Positions 33,497 through 42,968 are shown, numbered from the stretch's first letter. The stretch is 64,000 nucleotides of DNA from Elusimicrobiota bacterium (GCA_041660925.1 JBAZVI010000002.1:124001-188000); one strand, 5' to 3'. Numbers and translations: made by a program. Notes: a model not told the origin generated them from the letters alone.

Positions 33497-34096
33497 ATGA
33501 TCATCCCCACGATACTCGAGCGTTGGAACCAGGGTTCCGCCATCGGCTACGACATCTACTCGCGGCTCCTGAAGGACCGCATCATCTTCGTCGGCGGGGA
33601 AGAGGGCGCCGTCACCACCGATTCCGCCAACCTCCTCATCGCGCAGATGCTCTACCTCGACGCCGAGGACAGCGAGAAGGACATCAACCTCTACATCAAC
33701 TCCCCCGGCGGCATGGTCACGGCCGGCCTCGCCGTCTACGATACGATGCAGTACATCAAGTCGCCGGTGACCACCATCTGCGTGGGCATGGCGATGTCCT
33801 TCGGCGCGGTCCTCCTCGCCGCCGGGACGCCCGGCCGCCGCTTCATCCTCCCCTACGCCCGCGTCATGATCCACCAGCCGCTCATCTACGGCGGGATCTC
33901 CGGACAGGCGACGGACATCACCATCGAGGCCAAGGAGCTCGAGCAGACCAAGGCCCGCCTCGCGAGGATCCTCGCCAAGCACACCGGACAGACCGAGCAG
34001 AAGCTGGGCGAGGACATGGAGAGGAACTACTACCTGTCGGCGGCCGAGGCGAAGGAGTACGGCATCGTCGACGAGATCATCCGCGCCGTCAAGTGA
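33497..34096 (+). CDS. clpP: ATP-dependent Clp protease proteolytic subunit
   Basis: 199 aa. Serine protease barrel. Catalytic triad visible: Ser in GMAMSFGAVLLAAG (usual family GxAASMGA, so MS-F differs), His in ARVMIHQPL, Asp in GEDMERNYYLSAAEA. N-terminal TILERWNQGSAIGYDIYSRLLKDRIIF is typical and lacks a propeptide. Followed directly by lon (GTGA overlap) with no clpX between, unlike the frequent tig-clpP-clpX-lon order. Confidence 0.95.
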   Translation: MIIPTILERWNQGSAIGYDIYSRLLKDRIIFVGGEEGAVTTDSANLLIAQMLYLDAEDSEKDINLYINSPGGMVTAGLAVYDTMQYIKSPVTTICVGMAMSFGAVLLAAGTPGRRFILPYARVMIHQPLIYGGISGQATDITIEAKELEQTKARLARILAKHTGQTEQKLGEDMERNYYLSAAEAKEYGIVDEIIRAVK

Positions 34097-36507
34097 GCGC
34101 CGAAGCCCTTCCCGAGCGCCCCGCGCGGCTCCCCCTCCTCGTCGTCCGCGACGTCGTCGTCTTCCCGCACATGTCCGTGCCGCTCTCCGTCGGCCGCGAG
34201 AAGTCGATCCGCGCGCTCGAGGCGGCGAACTCCGCGACCGGCCGCCTCGTGGCCGTGGCCACCCAGCGGCAGGCCTCCACCGAGGACCCCGGCGTCGCCG
34301 ACCTCTACGGGACGGCGGCGGTCGCCGAGGTCTCTCAGTTCCTGCGCATGCCCGACGGCACCCTGAAGGTCTTCCTGCAGGGGCTCTGGCGCGCCGAGCT
34401 CGTCGACCCCGTCCTCGGCTCCGGCGGCCACTGGGAGACCGCGTTGCGCTACCCGGAGAAGCCCTGCGCGAAGGACCCCGAGGTCGAGGCGCTCATGCGG
34501 CGGGTCGTCGGGCTCTACGAGGCCCTCTCCCGACAGACGCGCCGGGCGGCCCCCGAGGCCGCGGCCGCGCTGCGCGCGATCGCCGACCCCTCCCGCCTCG
34601 CCGACACGGTCGCGGCGAACGCGGTCGTGAAGCTCGCCGAGCGCCAAGCCCTCCTCGAGCTCCTCGACCCCCGCCGTCGTCTCGAGCGGCTCGTCGAGCT
34701 GCTCGAAGCGGAGGCCGAGATCCTCGGCATCGAGAAGCGCATCCACACCCGCGTGCGCTCCCAGATCCAGAAGACGCAGAAGGAGTACTACCTGACGGAG
34801 CAGATGAAGGCGATCCAGAAGGAGCTCCGCCAGAAGGACGACTTCCAGAAGGAGATCGACGACCTCCGCGAGCGCGTCGTGAAGGCGCGCATGCCGGCGG
34901 CCGCCTGCGAGGCGGCCCTCAAGGAGCTCGGGCGCCTCGAGAAGATGGCGCCCTTCTCCCCGGAGTCCACGGTCTGCCGCACCTATCTCGACTGGCTGAC
35001 CGGCCTGCCCTGGTCCAAGCGCACGCGCGACAGCCTCGACCTCGAGCGCGCGGCCCGCATCCTCGACGAGGACCACTACGGTCTCGACAAGGCGAAAGAG
35101 CGCATCCTCGAGTACCTCGCGGTCTGCCGCCTCACCAAGAAGCTCCAGGGTCCGATCCTCTGCTTCGTCGGCCCGCCCGGCGTGGGCAAGACCTCCATCG
35201 GACGCTCCATCGCGCGGGCGGTCGGGCGCCGCTTCGCCCGGCTCGCGCTCGGCGGGGTCCGCGACGAGGCGGAGATCCGCGGGCACCGACGCACCTACAT
35301 CGGTTCCATGCCGGGACGCATCATCCAGGCCATGCGCAAGGCCAAGAGCCGCAACCCCGTCTTCCTGCTCGACGAGGTCGACAAGATGGGGATGGATTGG
35401 CGCGGAGACCCCGCCGCCGCCCTGCTCGAGGTCCTCGACCCGGCCCAGAACTCCACCTTCACCGACCATTACCTCGACCTCGAGTTCGACCTCTCCGCCA
35501 CGATGTTCATCTGCACGGCGAACACCCTCGACGGCATCCCGGCCGCGCTGCAGGACCGCCTCGAGATCATCCGCTTCCCCGGCTATACGCAGAAGGAGAA
35601 GATCCTCATCGCCAAGGGCTTCCTCCTGCCCAAGGCCCTGGAGTCGCACGGCCTCAAGCCCGGCCAGCTGAAGGTCGAGGACGGCGCGCTCGAGCGCATG
35701 ATCCAGGAATACACCCGGGAGGCGGGCGTGCGCAGCCTCGAGCGGGAGATCGCGGGGCTCTGCCGGAAGTCCGCGCGCCGCGTCGTGGAGAAAGGCGCTT
35801 CGACCGTCGTCGTGCGCGCCGCGGACCTCCCCGGGCTCCTCGGCGTCCCCAGGTTCCCCCCCGAGGACGGCTCGCACAACGCCGTGGGCGTCTCCACCGG
35901 CCTGGCCTGGACGGAGGTCGGAGGCACCCTGCTCGCCATCGAGGTGCTCTCCTATCCCGGCAAGGGCGAGATCGTCCTGACCGGGAAGCTCGGAGTCGTC
36001 ATGCAGGAGTCCGCGAAGGCGGCTCTCTCCTGGGTCCGCTCCGTCTCCGACCGCCTCGGCGTACCGGCCGCGGTCTTCAAGACGAGCGGCTTCCACGTGC
36101 ACGTCCCCGAAGGCGCCGTCCCCAAGGACGGCCCTTCCGCGGGCGTCGCCATCGCGACCGCGCTGGCCAGCCACCTCACCGGGCGCGCGGTCCGAGCGGG
36201 CGTCGCCATGACCGGCGAGCTCACGCTGCGCGGGCGCGTGCTGCCCATCGGGGGCCTCAAGGAGAAGGTCCTCGCCGCGCACCGCTGCGGCATCCGCACG
36301 GTGCTCTATCCCGACCAGAACCGCAAGGACCTCGAGGAGATCCCGGCGGACGTCCGCGAGGCGCTGGAGATGGTCCCCGTCTCCCGCATCGAGCAGGTCC
36401 TCGAGGCCGCGCTCGAGCCCGCGTCCGCGCGGCCCCAGCCCCTGCGCGCGCCGATCGCGGGCTTCCCCGCCGCCGCGCCGCACGAGCGGCCCTCCGCCAC
36501 CGCATGA
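34093..36507 (+). CDS. lon: ATP-dependent protease La (Lon)
   Basis: 804 aa from GTG at 34093. Cytoplasmic AAA+ protease. LON substrate domain from LLVVRDVVVFPHMSVPL, coiled linker around QKEYYLTEQMKAIQKEL, Walker A CFVGPPGVGKTSIGR, Walker B PVFLLDEVDK, sensor region ANTLDGIPAALQDRLE. Protease domain with catalytic Ser in PKDGPSAGVA and Lys in GGLKEKVLAA. Full length and apparently active, in contrast to the exported Lon-like protein at 47596-51072. Confidence 0.97.
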   Translation: MSAEALPERPARLPLLVVRDVVVFPHMSVPLSVGREKSIRALEAANSATGRLVAVATQRQASTEDPGVADLYGTAAVAEVSQFLRMPDGTLKVFLQGLWRAELVDPVLGSGGHWETALRYPEKPCAKDPEVEALMRRVVGLYEALSRQTRRAAPEAAAALRAIADPSRLADTVAANAVVKLAERQALLELLDPRRRLERLVELLEAEAEILGIEKRIHTRVRSQIQKTQKEYYLTEQMKAIQKELRQKDDFQKEIDDLRERVVKARMPAAACEAALKELGRLEKMAPFSPESTVCRTYLDWLTGLPWSKRTRDSLDLERAARILDEDHYGLDKAKERILEYLAVCRLTKKLQGPILCFVGPPGVGKTSIGRSIARAVGRRFARLALGGVRDEAEIRGHRRTYIGSMPGRIIQAMRKAKSRNPVFLLDEVDKMGMDWRGDPAAALLEVLDPAQNSTFTDHYLDLEFDLSATMFICTANTLDGIPAALQDRLEIIRFPGYTQKEKILIAKGFLLPKALESHGLKPGQLKVEDGALERMIQEYTREAGVRSLEREIAGLCRKSARRVVEKGASTVVVRAADLPGLLGVPRFPPEDGSHNAVGVSTGLAWTEVGGTLLAIEVLSYPGKGEIVLTGKLGVVMQESAKAALSWVRSVSDRLGVPAAVFKTSGFHVHVPEGAVPKDGPSAGVAIATALASHLTGRAVRAGVAMTGELTLRGRVLPIGGLKEKVLAAHRCGIRTVLYPDQNRKDLEEIPADVREALEMVPVSRIEQVLEAALEPASARPQPLRAPIAGFPAAAPHERPSATA

Positions 36508-36524
36508 ACCCCCAGGAGAAAGCC

Positions 36525-37610
36525 ATGTACGACATCCTTCTGCTCACGCCGGGCCCGACGCCGCTGCCGCTCACGGTGCGCGCGGCCCTCGAGCGCCCCA
36601 TCCTCCACCACCGCACCGACGAGTTCGGCATCGTCTTCCGCGAGCTGCTCGCGGGGCTCCAGGACGTCTACCGGACGAAGAACAAGGTCCTGGTGATGAC
36701 CTGCTCGGGCACGGGCGCCATGGAGTCCTCGGTCGTCAACCTCCTCTCCCCCGGCGACCGGGCGCTCGTGCACTCGACGGGCGCCTTCGGAGACCGCTTC
36801 GCCGAGATCCTGCGCGCGCACGGCCTCGAGCCGGTCGTCCTCTCCGAGGAGTGGGGTCATGCGGCCGACCCCGAGCGCCTGCGCAAGGCCCTGCGCTCCG
36901 AGAAGGGCCTGAAGGCGTGCTTCTTCCAGCACACGGACACCTCGACGGGCATCGTCAACGACCTCAAGGCCCTCTCCGCGGCGGTGCGGGAGGGCTCCGA
37001 CGCCCTCGTCGTCGTCGACGCCGTCTCCGGGCTCGCCGCCGAGGAGCTCGAGACCGACGCCTGGGGCCTCGACGCCGTGCTCTCCGCCTCGCAGAAGGGC
37101 CTCATGTGCCCGCCCGGCCTCGCGTACGCCGCCCTCTCGCCGCGCGCGCTGAAGGCCTGCGCCGCCGCGAAGCTGCCGCGCTTCTACTTCGACTGGCGCA
37201 CGATGCTCAAGTCGATCGACAAGGCGGAGACCCCCTACACCCCCTGCGTGCCGGTCATCGTCGCGCAGGTCGAGGCGCTGCGCCTCATCCGCGAGGAGGG
37301 CCTCGAGAACGTCTGGAAGCGGACGGCGGAGCTCGCCGCGTACGCGCGCAAGGAGCTCTCCGGCATGGGCCTGCGCCTCTTCGCCCGCGACGCATCGGAC
37401 ATCCTCACGGCCGCCTGGCTTCCCGAGGGCACCGACGGCCGCGCGCTCCTGCGCGCGATGCGCACGGAGGACCGGATCTGCTTCGGCGGCGGGCAGGAGA
37501 AGCTCGCCGGGAAGATCGTCCGCGTGGCCCACATGGGCGCGATCACCCGCGCCGACCTCGACCGGGGTCTCGCCGTCCTGCGCCGGAGGCTCGCGAAGGC
37601 CCATGCCTAA
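36525..37610 (+). CDS. Class V PLP aminotransferase (Ser-pyruvate/Ala-glyoxylate type)
   Basis: 361 aa. PLP enzyme transferring amino groups to pyruvate or glyoxylate; close relatives are annotated as alanine-glyoxylate or serine-pyruvate aminotransferases. Seen: LLTPGPTPLPLTVRAAL, CSGTGAMESSVVNL, VVVDAVSGLAAEEL (Asp pairing with PLP), and SASQKGLMCPPGLA with the Schiff-base lysine. ATG at 36525 has an AGGAGA site. An upstream in-frame ATG at 36504 overlaps the lon stop and would add seven residues. Exact substrate not resolvable. Confidence 0.88.
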   Translation: MYDILLLTPGPTPLPLTVRAALERPILHHRTDEFGIVFRELLAGLQDVYRTKNKVLVMTCSGTGAMESSVVNLLSPGDRALVHSTGAFGDRFAEILRAHGLEPVVLSEEWGHAADPERLRKALRSEKGLKACFFQHTDTSTGIVNDLKALSAAVREGSDALVVVDAVSGLAAEELETDAWGLDAVLSASQKGLMCPPGLAYAALSPRALKACAAAKLPRFYFDWRTMLKSIDKAETPYTPCVPVIVAQVEALRLIREEGLENVWKRTAELAAYARKELSGMGLRLFARDASDILTAAWLPEGTDGRALLRAMRTEDRICFGGGQEKLAGKIVRVAHMGAITRADLDRGLAVLRRRLAKAHA

Positions 37611-38397
37611 GGCAACTCCCGCTCCCGTCGTCCCCGACGCGCCGCCGATCTCGCCGCTCGCGTTCGAGACGGTCACCAAGACGTACGTGCGCTCCCACCT
37701 CGGACGCAGGACCTACTCCCGCGGCGTGGGCGGGCTCCACTTTTCGCTCGTCGAAGGAGAGGTCTTCGGTCTCCTGGGCTTGAACGGGCAGGGAAAGACC
37801 ACCACGATGAAGCTCGCGCTGGGCCTGCTGCGGCCGACGGTCGGCCGCGTCCGGGTCTACGACCGCGACCCGGAGGACCCCGAGGCCCTCGCGCAGATGG
37901 GCTATCTTCCCGAGCTCCCGTACTTCTACCCTTATCTCTCCCCCCGCGAGGCGCTGACCTTCTACGCGCGACTCTCCCGGGTCCCCTCCAAGGGCCTCGG
38001 CCAGCGCGTGAAGGACGCGCTCGCCGACGTGGGGCTGCTCGCCGCCGCCGACCGCAAGGCGCGCGAGTTCTCGAAAGGCATGCTCCAGCGCCTCGGTCTG
38101 GCCCAGGCGATGCTCCACCGCCCGAAGCTCTACGTCCTCGACGAGCCCGCCAGCGGCCTCGATCCTCTCGCGGTGCACGACATCCGCGAGCTGCTCGCCT
38201 CGCTGAACCGGCAGGGCGCGACGATCCTTCTCTCCTCGCACAGCATCTCGGAGGTCGAGAAGCTCTGCCACCGCGTCGGCATCCTCGTCGAGGGCCGCCT
38301 TGCGCGCATCCTCGGCGCGGCCGACTGGGCCGACGAGGGGCTCGAGAAGCTCTTCATCGAGACGGTCCTGCCGAAGGACGCCGGGAGGCGCGCGTGA
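37603..38397 (+). CDS. ABC transporter ATP-binding protein
   Basis: 264 aa. Walker A GLNGQGKTTTMKL (about residues 59-71), signature FSKGMLQRLGLAQAML, Walker B LYVLDEPASGLDP, switch His in LLSSHSISEVE. Paired with the permease gene downstream (ATGA overlap), forming an ABC-2-like export or envelope system. An N-terminal proline-rich stretch precedes the domain. Overlaps the aminotransferase by eight bases. Substrate unknown. Confidence 0.92.
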   Translation: MPKATPAPVVPDAPPISPLAFETVTKTYVRSHLGRRTYSRGVGGLHFSLVEGEVFGLLGLNGQGKTTTMKLALGLLRPTVGRVRVYDRDPEDPEALAQMGYLPELPYFYPYLSPREALTFYARLSRVPSKGLGQRVKDALADVGLLAAADRKAREFSKGMLQRLGLAQAMLHRPKLYVLDEPASGLDPLAVHDIRELLASLNRQGATILLSSHSISEVEKLCHRVGILVEGRLARILGAADWADEGLEKLFIETVLPKDAGRRA

Positions 38398-39143
38398 ACG
38401 ACTTCCTCCTGCTGGCCCGACACTCCTTCCGCGAACAGCTGCGCAGCCGCTTCTTCCTCGTCACCCTCATCTTCGGGGGGCTGCTCGTCTACATGAGTCT
38501 CCTCCTCGGCGTCCTCGCCGCCGACCAGGAGCTGCGCGTCCTCCTCGACTTCGGACTCGCCGCCATCGAGCTCCTCACGACCGCGGCCGTCGCCTTCGCC
38601 GCGGCCAGCGCCCTGCTCCGGGAGATGGAGACGAAGACGCTCTATCTGATCCTCTCGCGCCCGGTCCCGCGCACCGCCTACATCGCCGGAGGCTGGGCGG
38701 GCCTGGTCGCCTCCGCGTTCTGCGCCGTCCTGCTCATGGGCGGCCTCCACGTCGCGCTCATGACGAGCAAGGGCTGGCACTGGGAGAACGCCTACGCGGT
38801 CGCGCTGCTCGGCATCCTCCTGAAGACCTCGCTGACGGCCTCGCTGGCCTCCCTGCTGTCCCTGGTCTCGACCTCGACGGTCTCGGGGCTGCTCATGACC
38901 GCGGTCGCGTGGACGCTCGGCCACTTCACCTCGGAGATGCGCGGGCTCCTCGCGCGCGACGCCCTCCGGGCGAAGACGATGGGAGCGCTCGTCTACCTCG
39001 TCCCCGACCTCGAGCGCCTGAACTTCCGGGACCGGCTCGGCGGCGCTCCCGAGCCCCTGTTCTGGGCCTGTCTCTACGCGGCGCTCTACAGCGCGGTCTG
39101 CCTGGGACTGACGACGGCCCTCTTCCGCCGCCGGGAGTTCTGA
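38394..39143 (+). CDS. ABC-2 type permease
   Basis: 249 aa with about six hydrophobic helices. N-terminal LLARHSFREQLRSRFFLV and METKTLYLILSRPVPRTAYIAGGWAG are typical of ABC-2/NosY-like permeases. It is the membrane partner of the preceding ATPase. No binding protein is encoded nearby. Substrate unknown. Confidence 0.88.
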   Translation: MNDFLLLARHSFREQLRSRFFLVTLIFGGLLVYMSLLLGVLAADQELRVLLDFGLAAIELLTTAAVAFAAASALLREMETKTLYLILSRPVPRTAYIAGGWAGLVASAFCAVLLMGGLHVALMTSKGWHWENAYAVALLGILLKTSLTASLASLLSLVSTSTVSGLLMTAVAWTLGHFTSEMRGLLARDALRAKTMGALVYLVPDLERLNFRDRLGGAPEPLFWACLYAALYSAVCLGLTTALFRRREF

Positions 39144-39880
39144 TGGAGGAGCGGGGCTTCGCGCGCTCGGCGGCCGCGTCGGCGCTCTCCGTCGTCGCCG
39201 CGCTCGCGCTCATCGCCGCGCTCAACGCCGGCGTCTCACGGGTCTCCCCGGAGGCGGCGCTCCCGGCGGTCGCGGAGCTGCGCTCCGCGCCCGAGGACCT
39301 GGTGCGCGACGCGAGCATGCTCGTCATGGGCATGCGCCGCCTCGCCGCGGACCTCACCTTCGTGCAGCTCATCCTCTACTACGGCTCGCCCGACAGCCGC
39401 GGGGAGGAGGATCCCGCGGAGCACGGCCGCCCGGGGCACGCGCACCGGGACTTCGCCGCGGGAGCGTACGCCGAGCTCCTGGCGCGCGTGCGCCGCGTGC
39501 TCGCGCTCGACCCCCGCTTCGAGTACGCGGCGTTCCACGTCGCCGGCGCGCTGGCGTTCAACCAGAACCGGCCGGACGAGGCCCTCGTCCTCCTCGAGGA
39601 GGCGCGCGGGCGACGTCCGGAGAACTGGCGCTACGCCGCCTACATCGCCGCGATCGGCTTCCATAAGAAGGGCGACGCGGAGAGCGTCCTGAAGGCTCTG
39701 GCGCAGTCCCTCGCCGAGCCCGACTGCCCGACGATGGTGCGGCACATGGCCGCCTATCTCAACGAGAAGGCCGGTCACCGCGTCGAGGCGGCGTCCCTCT
39801 ACCGGGAGCTCCTCGCCTCCCGCGACGAGAACTACCACGAGATCGCGCGGCGCGGCCTGCGCCGCCTCGGCGCCCTTTAA
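39143..39880 (+). CDS. Membrane-anchored TPR-like protein
   Basis: 245 aa, start overlapping the permease stop (TGATG). One N-terminal hydrophobic helix (SALSVVAALALIAALNAGV), then helical repeats of TPR type: DPRFEYAAFHVAGALAFNQNRPDEALVLLEEA, followed by NWRYAAYIAAIGFHKKGDAESVLKAL in the next unit. Probably an envelope accessory of the ABC pair. The TetR-type operator copy begins directly after its stop. Confidence 0.78.
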   Translation: MEERGFARSAAASALSVVAALALIAALNAGVSRVSPEAALPAVAELRSAPEDLVRDASMLVMGMRRLAADLTFVQLILYYGSPDSRGEEDPAEHGRPGHAHRDFAAGAYAELLARVRRVLALDPRFEYAAFHVAGALAFNQNRPDEALVLLEEARGRRPENWRYAAYIAAIGFHKKGDAESVLKALAQSLAEPDCPTMVRHMAAYLNEKAGHRVEAASLYRELLASRDENYHEIARRGLRRLGAL

Positions 39881-39900
39881 GAGCGAACGCTCGTTCAGCT
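39881..39900. promoter_or_regulatory. TetR operator, second (inverted) copy
   Basis: GAGCGAACGCTCGTTCAGCT. The core GAACGCTCGTTC is the exact reverse complement of the core at 42970-42981 in the tetR promoter, and 16 of 17 extended positions agree when inverted. It lies upstream of the exported hydrolase at 40065, so that gene is probably in the same regulon. Confidence 0.6.
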
Positions 39901-40008
39901 ACCTGGGCCCCCCGGCCCAGCGCGGCATGGGTCGATTAATCTCGGCCTCCGGGGTCCCTCGGCCCATACGCGCGGACGGCGGCGGGGTTAAACTCCTCCT
40001 ATAGATGT

Positions 40009-40040
40009 TGACGCTCGACAACCGCGGACGTTGAGCGTCA
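40009..40040. promoter_or_regulatory. Inverted repeat in hydrolase leader
   Basis: Eight-base arms TGACGCTC (40009-40016) and GAGCGTCA (40033-40040), 25 bases before the GTG start at 40065. Could be an operator or an RNA hairpin in the 5' leader. The rest of 39901-40064 shows no gene. Confidence 0.45.
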
Positions 40041-40064
40041 TCAAGCGCAAGGGAGAACACGAGC

Positions 40065-41747
40065 GTGAACTACGACCCCCGCCTTCGTCCCATGAACGCC
40101 GCCGCCTTCGCCGCCCTGCTCGCCGCCGCGCAGGGCTTTTCGACTCCCGCCGCCGCCCAGGTGAAGACCGGGGCCGCGCCGGTCGTGAGCGGTTCGATCG
40201 CCGTGCCGGCCGCGGTCGCCGCCGCGAGCCTGCGGGGCGCTCCGGGGACCGTCGGCTTCACGACGAACCTCCAGGCCGTCGTCCTGCCGACCCTCTCCCC
40301 CCTTCCTTCCCTCACGCTCAAGGGGACGGCGCTCCCCGCCGTGATCCCTGCGGCGGTCATGAACATGCCCGCCCCGCGTGCCGCCTCGCTGGCGGGCTCC
40401 CGCGCCGCCCTCCCCTCCTCCGCGAAGGCCGCGATCGCGGCCGACGGAGTCGCCGTTCCGTCGAATGCCCCCGCTTTCGCCGCCACCGAAGGCGTCGAAG
40501 CGAGCGTGCGCTCGATGACCGACTCCAAGGCCTCCGCGGCGCAGGCCCACCAATCCGTTTCCCGCATGTACGACGGCCTCCGCGCGCAGGACGCCGTCCT
40601 CCCGGTCGCCGCCGAGAGCGACGGCCCCGCCCCTCGTCCGCGCGTGACCCTCGAGCGGCGCGGCGAACGGGCCGCGCAGGAAGACGTCTGGGAGTCCGCG
40701 ACCTTCCTGAGCGCTTCGGGCGACCTGGACATCCACTACAAGTTCCGCAAGGCCGAGGGCTCCGAGCGCGTCCCGATGGTCTTCATCGGCGGCCTCGCTC
40801 TCGCCGAGAGCTACGACACCCTCTTCGAGACCCAGAAGAAGGCCAAGTCGGACCAGTACTTCGCCTGGCTGCGCGGGCATGCCCCCACCGGGTTCTCGCG
40901 CTCGGACAAGGTCTACGAGCAGGACGCGCGCGACATGGCGCGCATGATCGTCCTCGCCGCCGAGCGCTCGGGGACTCAGGCGGTGGACCTCACGCTCCAC
41001 TCTTACGGCGTCCTCGTCTTCCAGAAGATGGTCCAGCTCCACCGCGACCTCGAAGTGCAGCAGGCCCTGCGTCTGCTCAAGGGCGGGAAGGTGACGATGC
41101 TCAACGCCACCACCCACTACGGGAACAGCGAGACCGTCGCCGGCGAGCAGTTCGCGCAGATGGCCAAGATCATCCGCATGATCGTCCAGCAGCTCGACCT
41201 CATGGACTCCTACGGCGGCGCGCTGAGCGCGGCGATCAAGGCGAACCCGTTCTCGGCGCCTTTCGTGCTCCCGCAGATCTTCGCCCTCCAGATGCAGCGC
41301 AACATGATCCTCGCGCTGGCCTCCAAGGGCGCCGTCGACGAACTGCGCAAGCACCTCGCCGATCCCTGGGACAAGGACATCGACCACGTCCGCGAGCGCA
41401 TCCGGCAGATCGTGGAGGAGAACTCCGCGAAGCCCGGCTGGCAGGAGGCGTTCCTGCGCCGCGCAAACGACACCTCCCTGCTCGACTTCACGAAGGAGGA
41501 CGTCCAGCGCATCCGCGACTACGGCATCCGCGTCGAGATCATCCACTCCGCCGACGACCAGCTCATCCCCTGGATCAGCGCGAAGCTCTGCTTCGAGCTC
41601 TTCGGCTTCAAGGTCCCTGAGAAGGCGCCCAAGGCCGGCCGGGAGTTCGTTGACGAGAGCGGCCTCTTCCGGGTGCGCGTCGTGGACAGCGACCACTACT
41701 ACCCGCTGCGTTCGCCCGGGAAGCTGGACCGGCAGCTCTATCCGTGA
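40065..41747 (+). CDS. Exported alpha/beta hydrolase with Ala/Pro/Val-rich N-terminus
   Basis: 560 aa from GTG at 40065 (GGGAG upstream). Signal peptide (AAAFAALLAAAQGFSTPAAA) then about 130 residues of low-complexity Ala/Pro/Val/Ser sequence. The hydrolase domain starts near residue 205 (DLDIHYKFRKAEG). The nucleophile elbow is LTLHSYGVLVF with Leu replacing the first Gly of GxSxG. Candidate acid and base are HSADDQLIPW and VVDSDHYYPL. A helical cap (residues about 360-480) separates them. Substrate is probably an ester or lipid. GTGA overlap with the next hydrolase. Confidence 0.75.
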   Translation: MNYDPRLRPMNAAAFAALLAAAQGFSTPAAAQVKTGAAPVVSGSIAVPAAVAAASLRGAPGTVGFTTNLQAVVLPTLSPLPSLTLKGTALPAVIPAAVMNMPAPRAASLAGSRAALPSSAKAAIAADGVAVPSNAPAFAATEGVEASVRSMTDSKASAAQAHQSVSRMYDGLRAQDAVLPVAAESDGPAPRPRVTLERRGERAAQEDVWESATFLSASGDLDIHYKFRKAEGSERVPMVFIGGLALAESYDTLFETQKKAKSDQYFAWLRGHAPTGFSRSDKVYEQDARDMARMIVLAAERSGTQAVDLTLHSYGVLVFQKMVQLHRDLEVQQALRLLKGGKVTMLNATTHYGNSETVAGEQFAQMAKIIRMIVQQLDLMDSYGGALSAAIKANPFSAPFVLPQIFALQMQRNMILALASKGAVDELRKHLADPWDKDIDHVRERIRQIVEENSAKPGWQEAFLRRANDTSLLDFTKEDVQRIRDYGIRVEIIHSADDQLIPWISAKLCFELFGFKVPEKAPKAGREFVDESGLFRVRVVDSDHYYPLRSPGKLDRQLYP

Positions 41748-42928
41748 AGCCGTTCCGCGCGTTCGGCGTCCGCCTGGGCTTCTCGGCGCTCTCGGAGCGC
41801 TTCGAACGGGAGGTCACCGACCTTTCGACCTTCACCCAGCGGCTGACGGGCTCCCTGCACGTCGACGCGGTCATCATCGCTCCGCCCATCTCCTATTACA
41901 CGCCCCTCGCCGGGCCGCTTCCGGGACATCTGATCAAGGGCACGCTGCCCAAGGACCCCGTGGCGCGCTACCTCCTGCGCCTGCCCAAAGTCTGGAACGG
42001 GCGGCTCGTCGTCTCCGGCGCGCCCGGCCTCAACTGCGAGAGCGGCTACGACCTCTACTGGTCGGACTTCCTCCTTTCCGCCGGCTACGCCTTCGCCTGC
42101 ACGGACAAAGGCATCCGGGCCGTCCCGGACGGCGACACGGTCTTCGTCCCCCTGGGCTCCGAGAACGGGATCGCGCACTGGTACCCGCGTCTGAAGGCGC
42201 TCGCCGAGCTCGCGCTCGAGGAGTGCAAGGCCCGCTACGGGAAGCTGCCGGAGAAGACTTACGCGGTGGGGGTCTCGAACGGCGGCTACCTCGCGCGGCT
42301 CGCGGTCGAGCGGGACCCCGGCCTCTTCGACGGGGCCGTGGACGTCTCCGGCGTGCTCTGGCGCGCCGAGGGGTCGAACCTCCTCGAGCAGCTCCCCGCG
42401 GCTCTGCGCGCGCTCGATGCGCGCCCGCCGAAGCGGGAGGCCCTCCGGGCCCTGGGCTATCCGGCGGACGTCGAATGGGACGCCGTGCTCCAGTTCTACC
42501 GCTTCATGTACTGGGAGGCGTCGCTGACGCTGGCTCTCGGCGACCTCGATCCCTCCTATGAGGGCCCTCTCGAGGCGTACGACCTTTCCCGACGGCCCGC
42601 CGAGGTGCGCGGGCGCATCCGCGCCGTGGAGTGCACCGGGGACCTCCAGCGGCCGCTCCTCTCGCTCTCCGGAGGGCGCGACTTCCTCATCCCCTTCGGG
42701 CCCCACGCGGAGGGCTACCGCGCCCTCGTCGAGGCCCGGGGCCGCGCGGCCCTCCATCGCCTCCACCGCGTCGCCGACGCCACCCACGTGGACAAGGACC
42801 GCGAGGCCTTCCCCGCCGCCGAGCCGCTCATGCCGCACGCGCACGAGGCCTTCCGCCGCCTGGTCCGCTGGGTCGAGGAAGGCGTCGTTCCTCCCGCCGC
42901 CGAAGCCGCCGTCCCCTCCCGGAGCTGA
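41744..42928 (+). CDS. Alpha/beta hydrolase, tannase/oligoester hydrolase-like
   Basis: 394 aa, GTG start overlapping the previous stop. Conserved elements: LLRLPKVWNGRLVVSGAPG, nucleophile serine in YAVGVSNGGYLARLAVE (GxSxGG), a cap, then SLSGGRDFLIPFGPH and VADATHVDKD holding the likely Asp and His. The pattern resembles tannase, feruloyl esterase and 3-hydroxybutyrate oligomer hydrolase families. No clear signal peptide with this start, so it may be cytoplasmic. Cluster with a CoA-transferase suggests ester-derived acids are activated afterwards. Confidence 0.72.
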   Translation: MKPFRAFGVRLGFSALSERFEREVTDLSTFTQRLTGSLHVDAVIIAPPISYYTPLAGPLPGHLIKGTLPKDPVARYLLRLPKVWNGRLVVSGAPGLNCESGYDLYWSDFLLSAGYAFACTDKGIRAVPDGDTVFVPLGSENGIAHWYPRLKALAELALEECKARYGKLPEKTYAVGVSNGGYLARLAVERDPGLFDGAVDVSGVLWRAEGSNLLEQLPAALRALDARPPKREALRALGYPADVEWDAVLQFYRFMYWEASLTLALGDLDPSYEGPLEAYDLSRRPAEVRGRIRAVECTGDLQRPLLSLSGGRDFLIPFGPHAEGYRALVEARGRAALHRLHRVADATHVDKDREAFPAAEPLMPHAHEAFRRLVRWVEEGVVPPAAEAAVPSRS

Positions 42929-42938
42929 CCGATGGCCC

Positions 42939-42967
42939 TTGACAAACGGGAGGGGAGCGTGTACAAT
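42939..42967 (+). promoter_or_regulatory. Consensus sigma70 promoter of tetR
   Basis: TTGACA (42939-42944), exactly 17 bases, TACAAT (42962-42967). The palindromic operator begins two bases later and would cover the transcription start, so repression by the encoded TetR protein is expected. Confidence 0.85.
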
Positions 42968-42968
42968 G

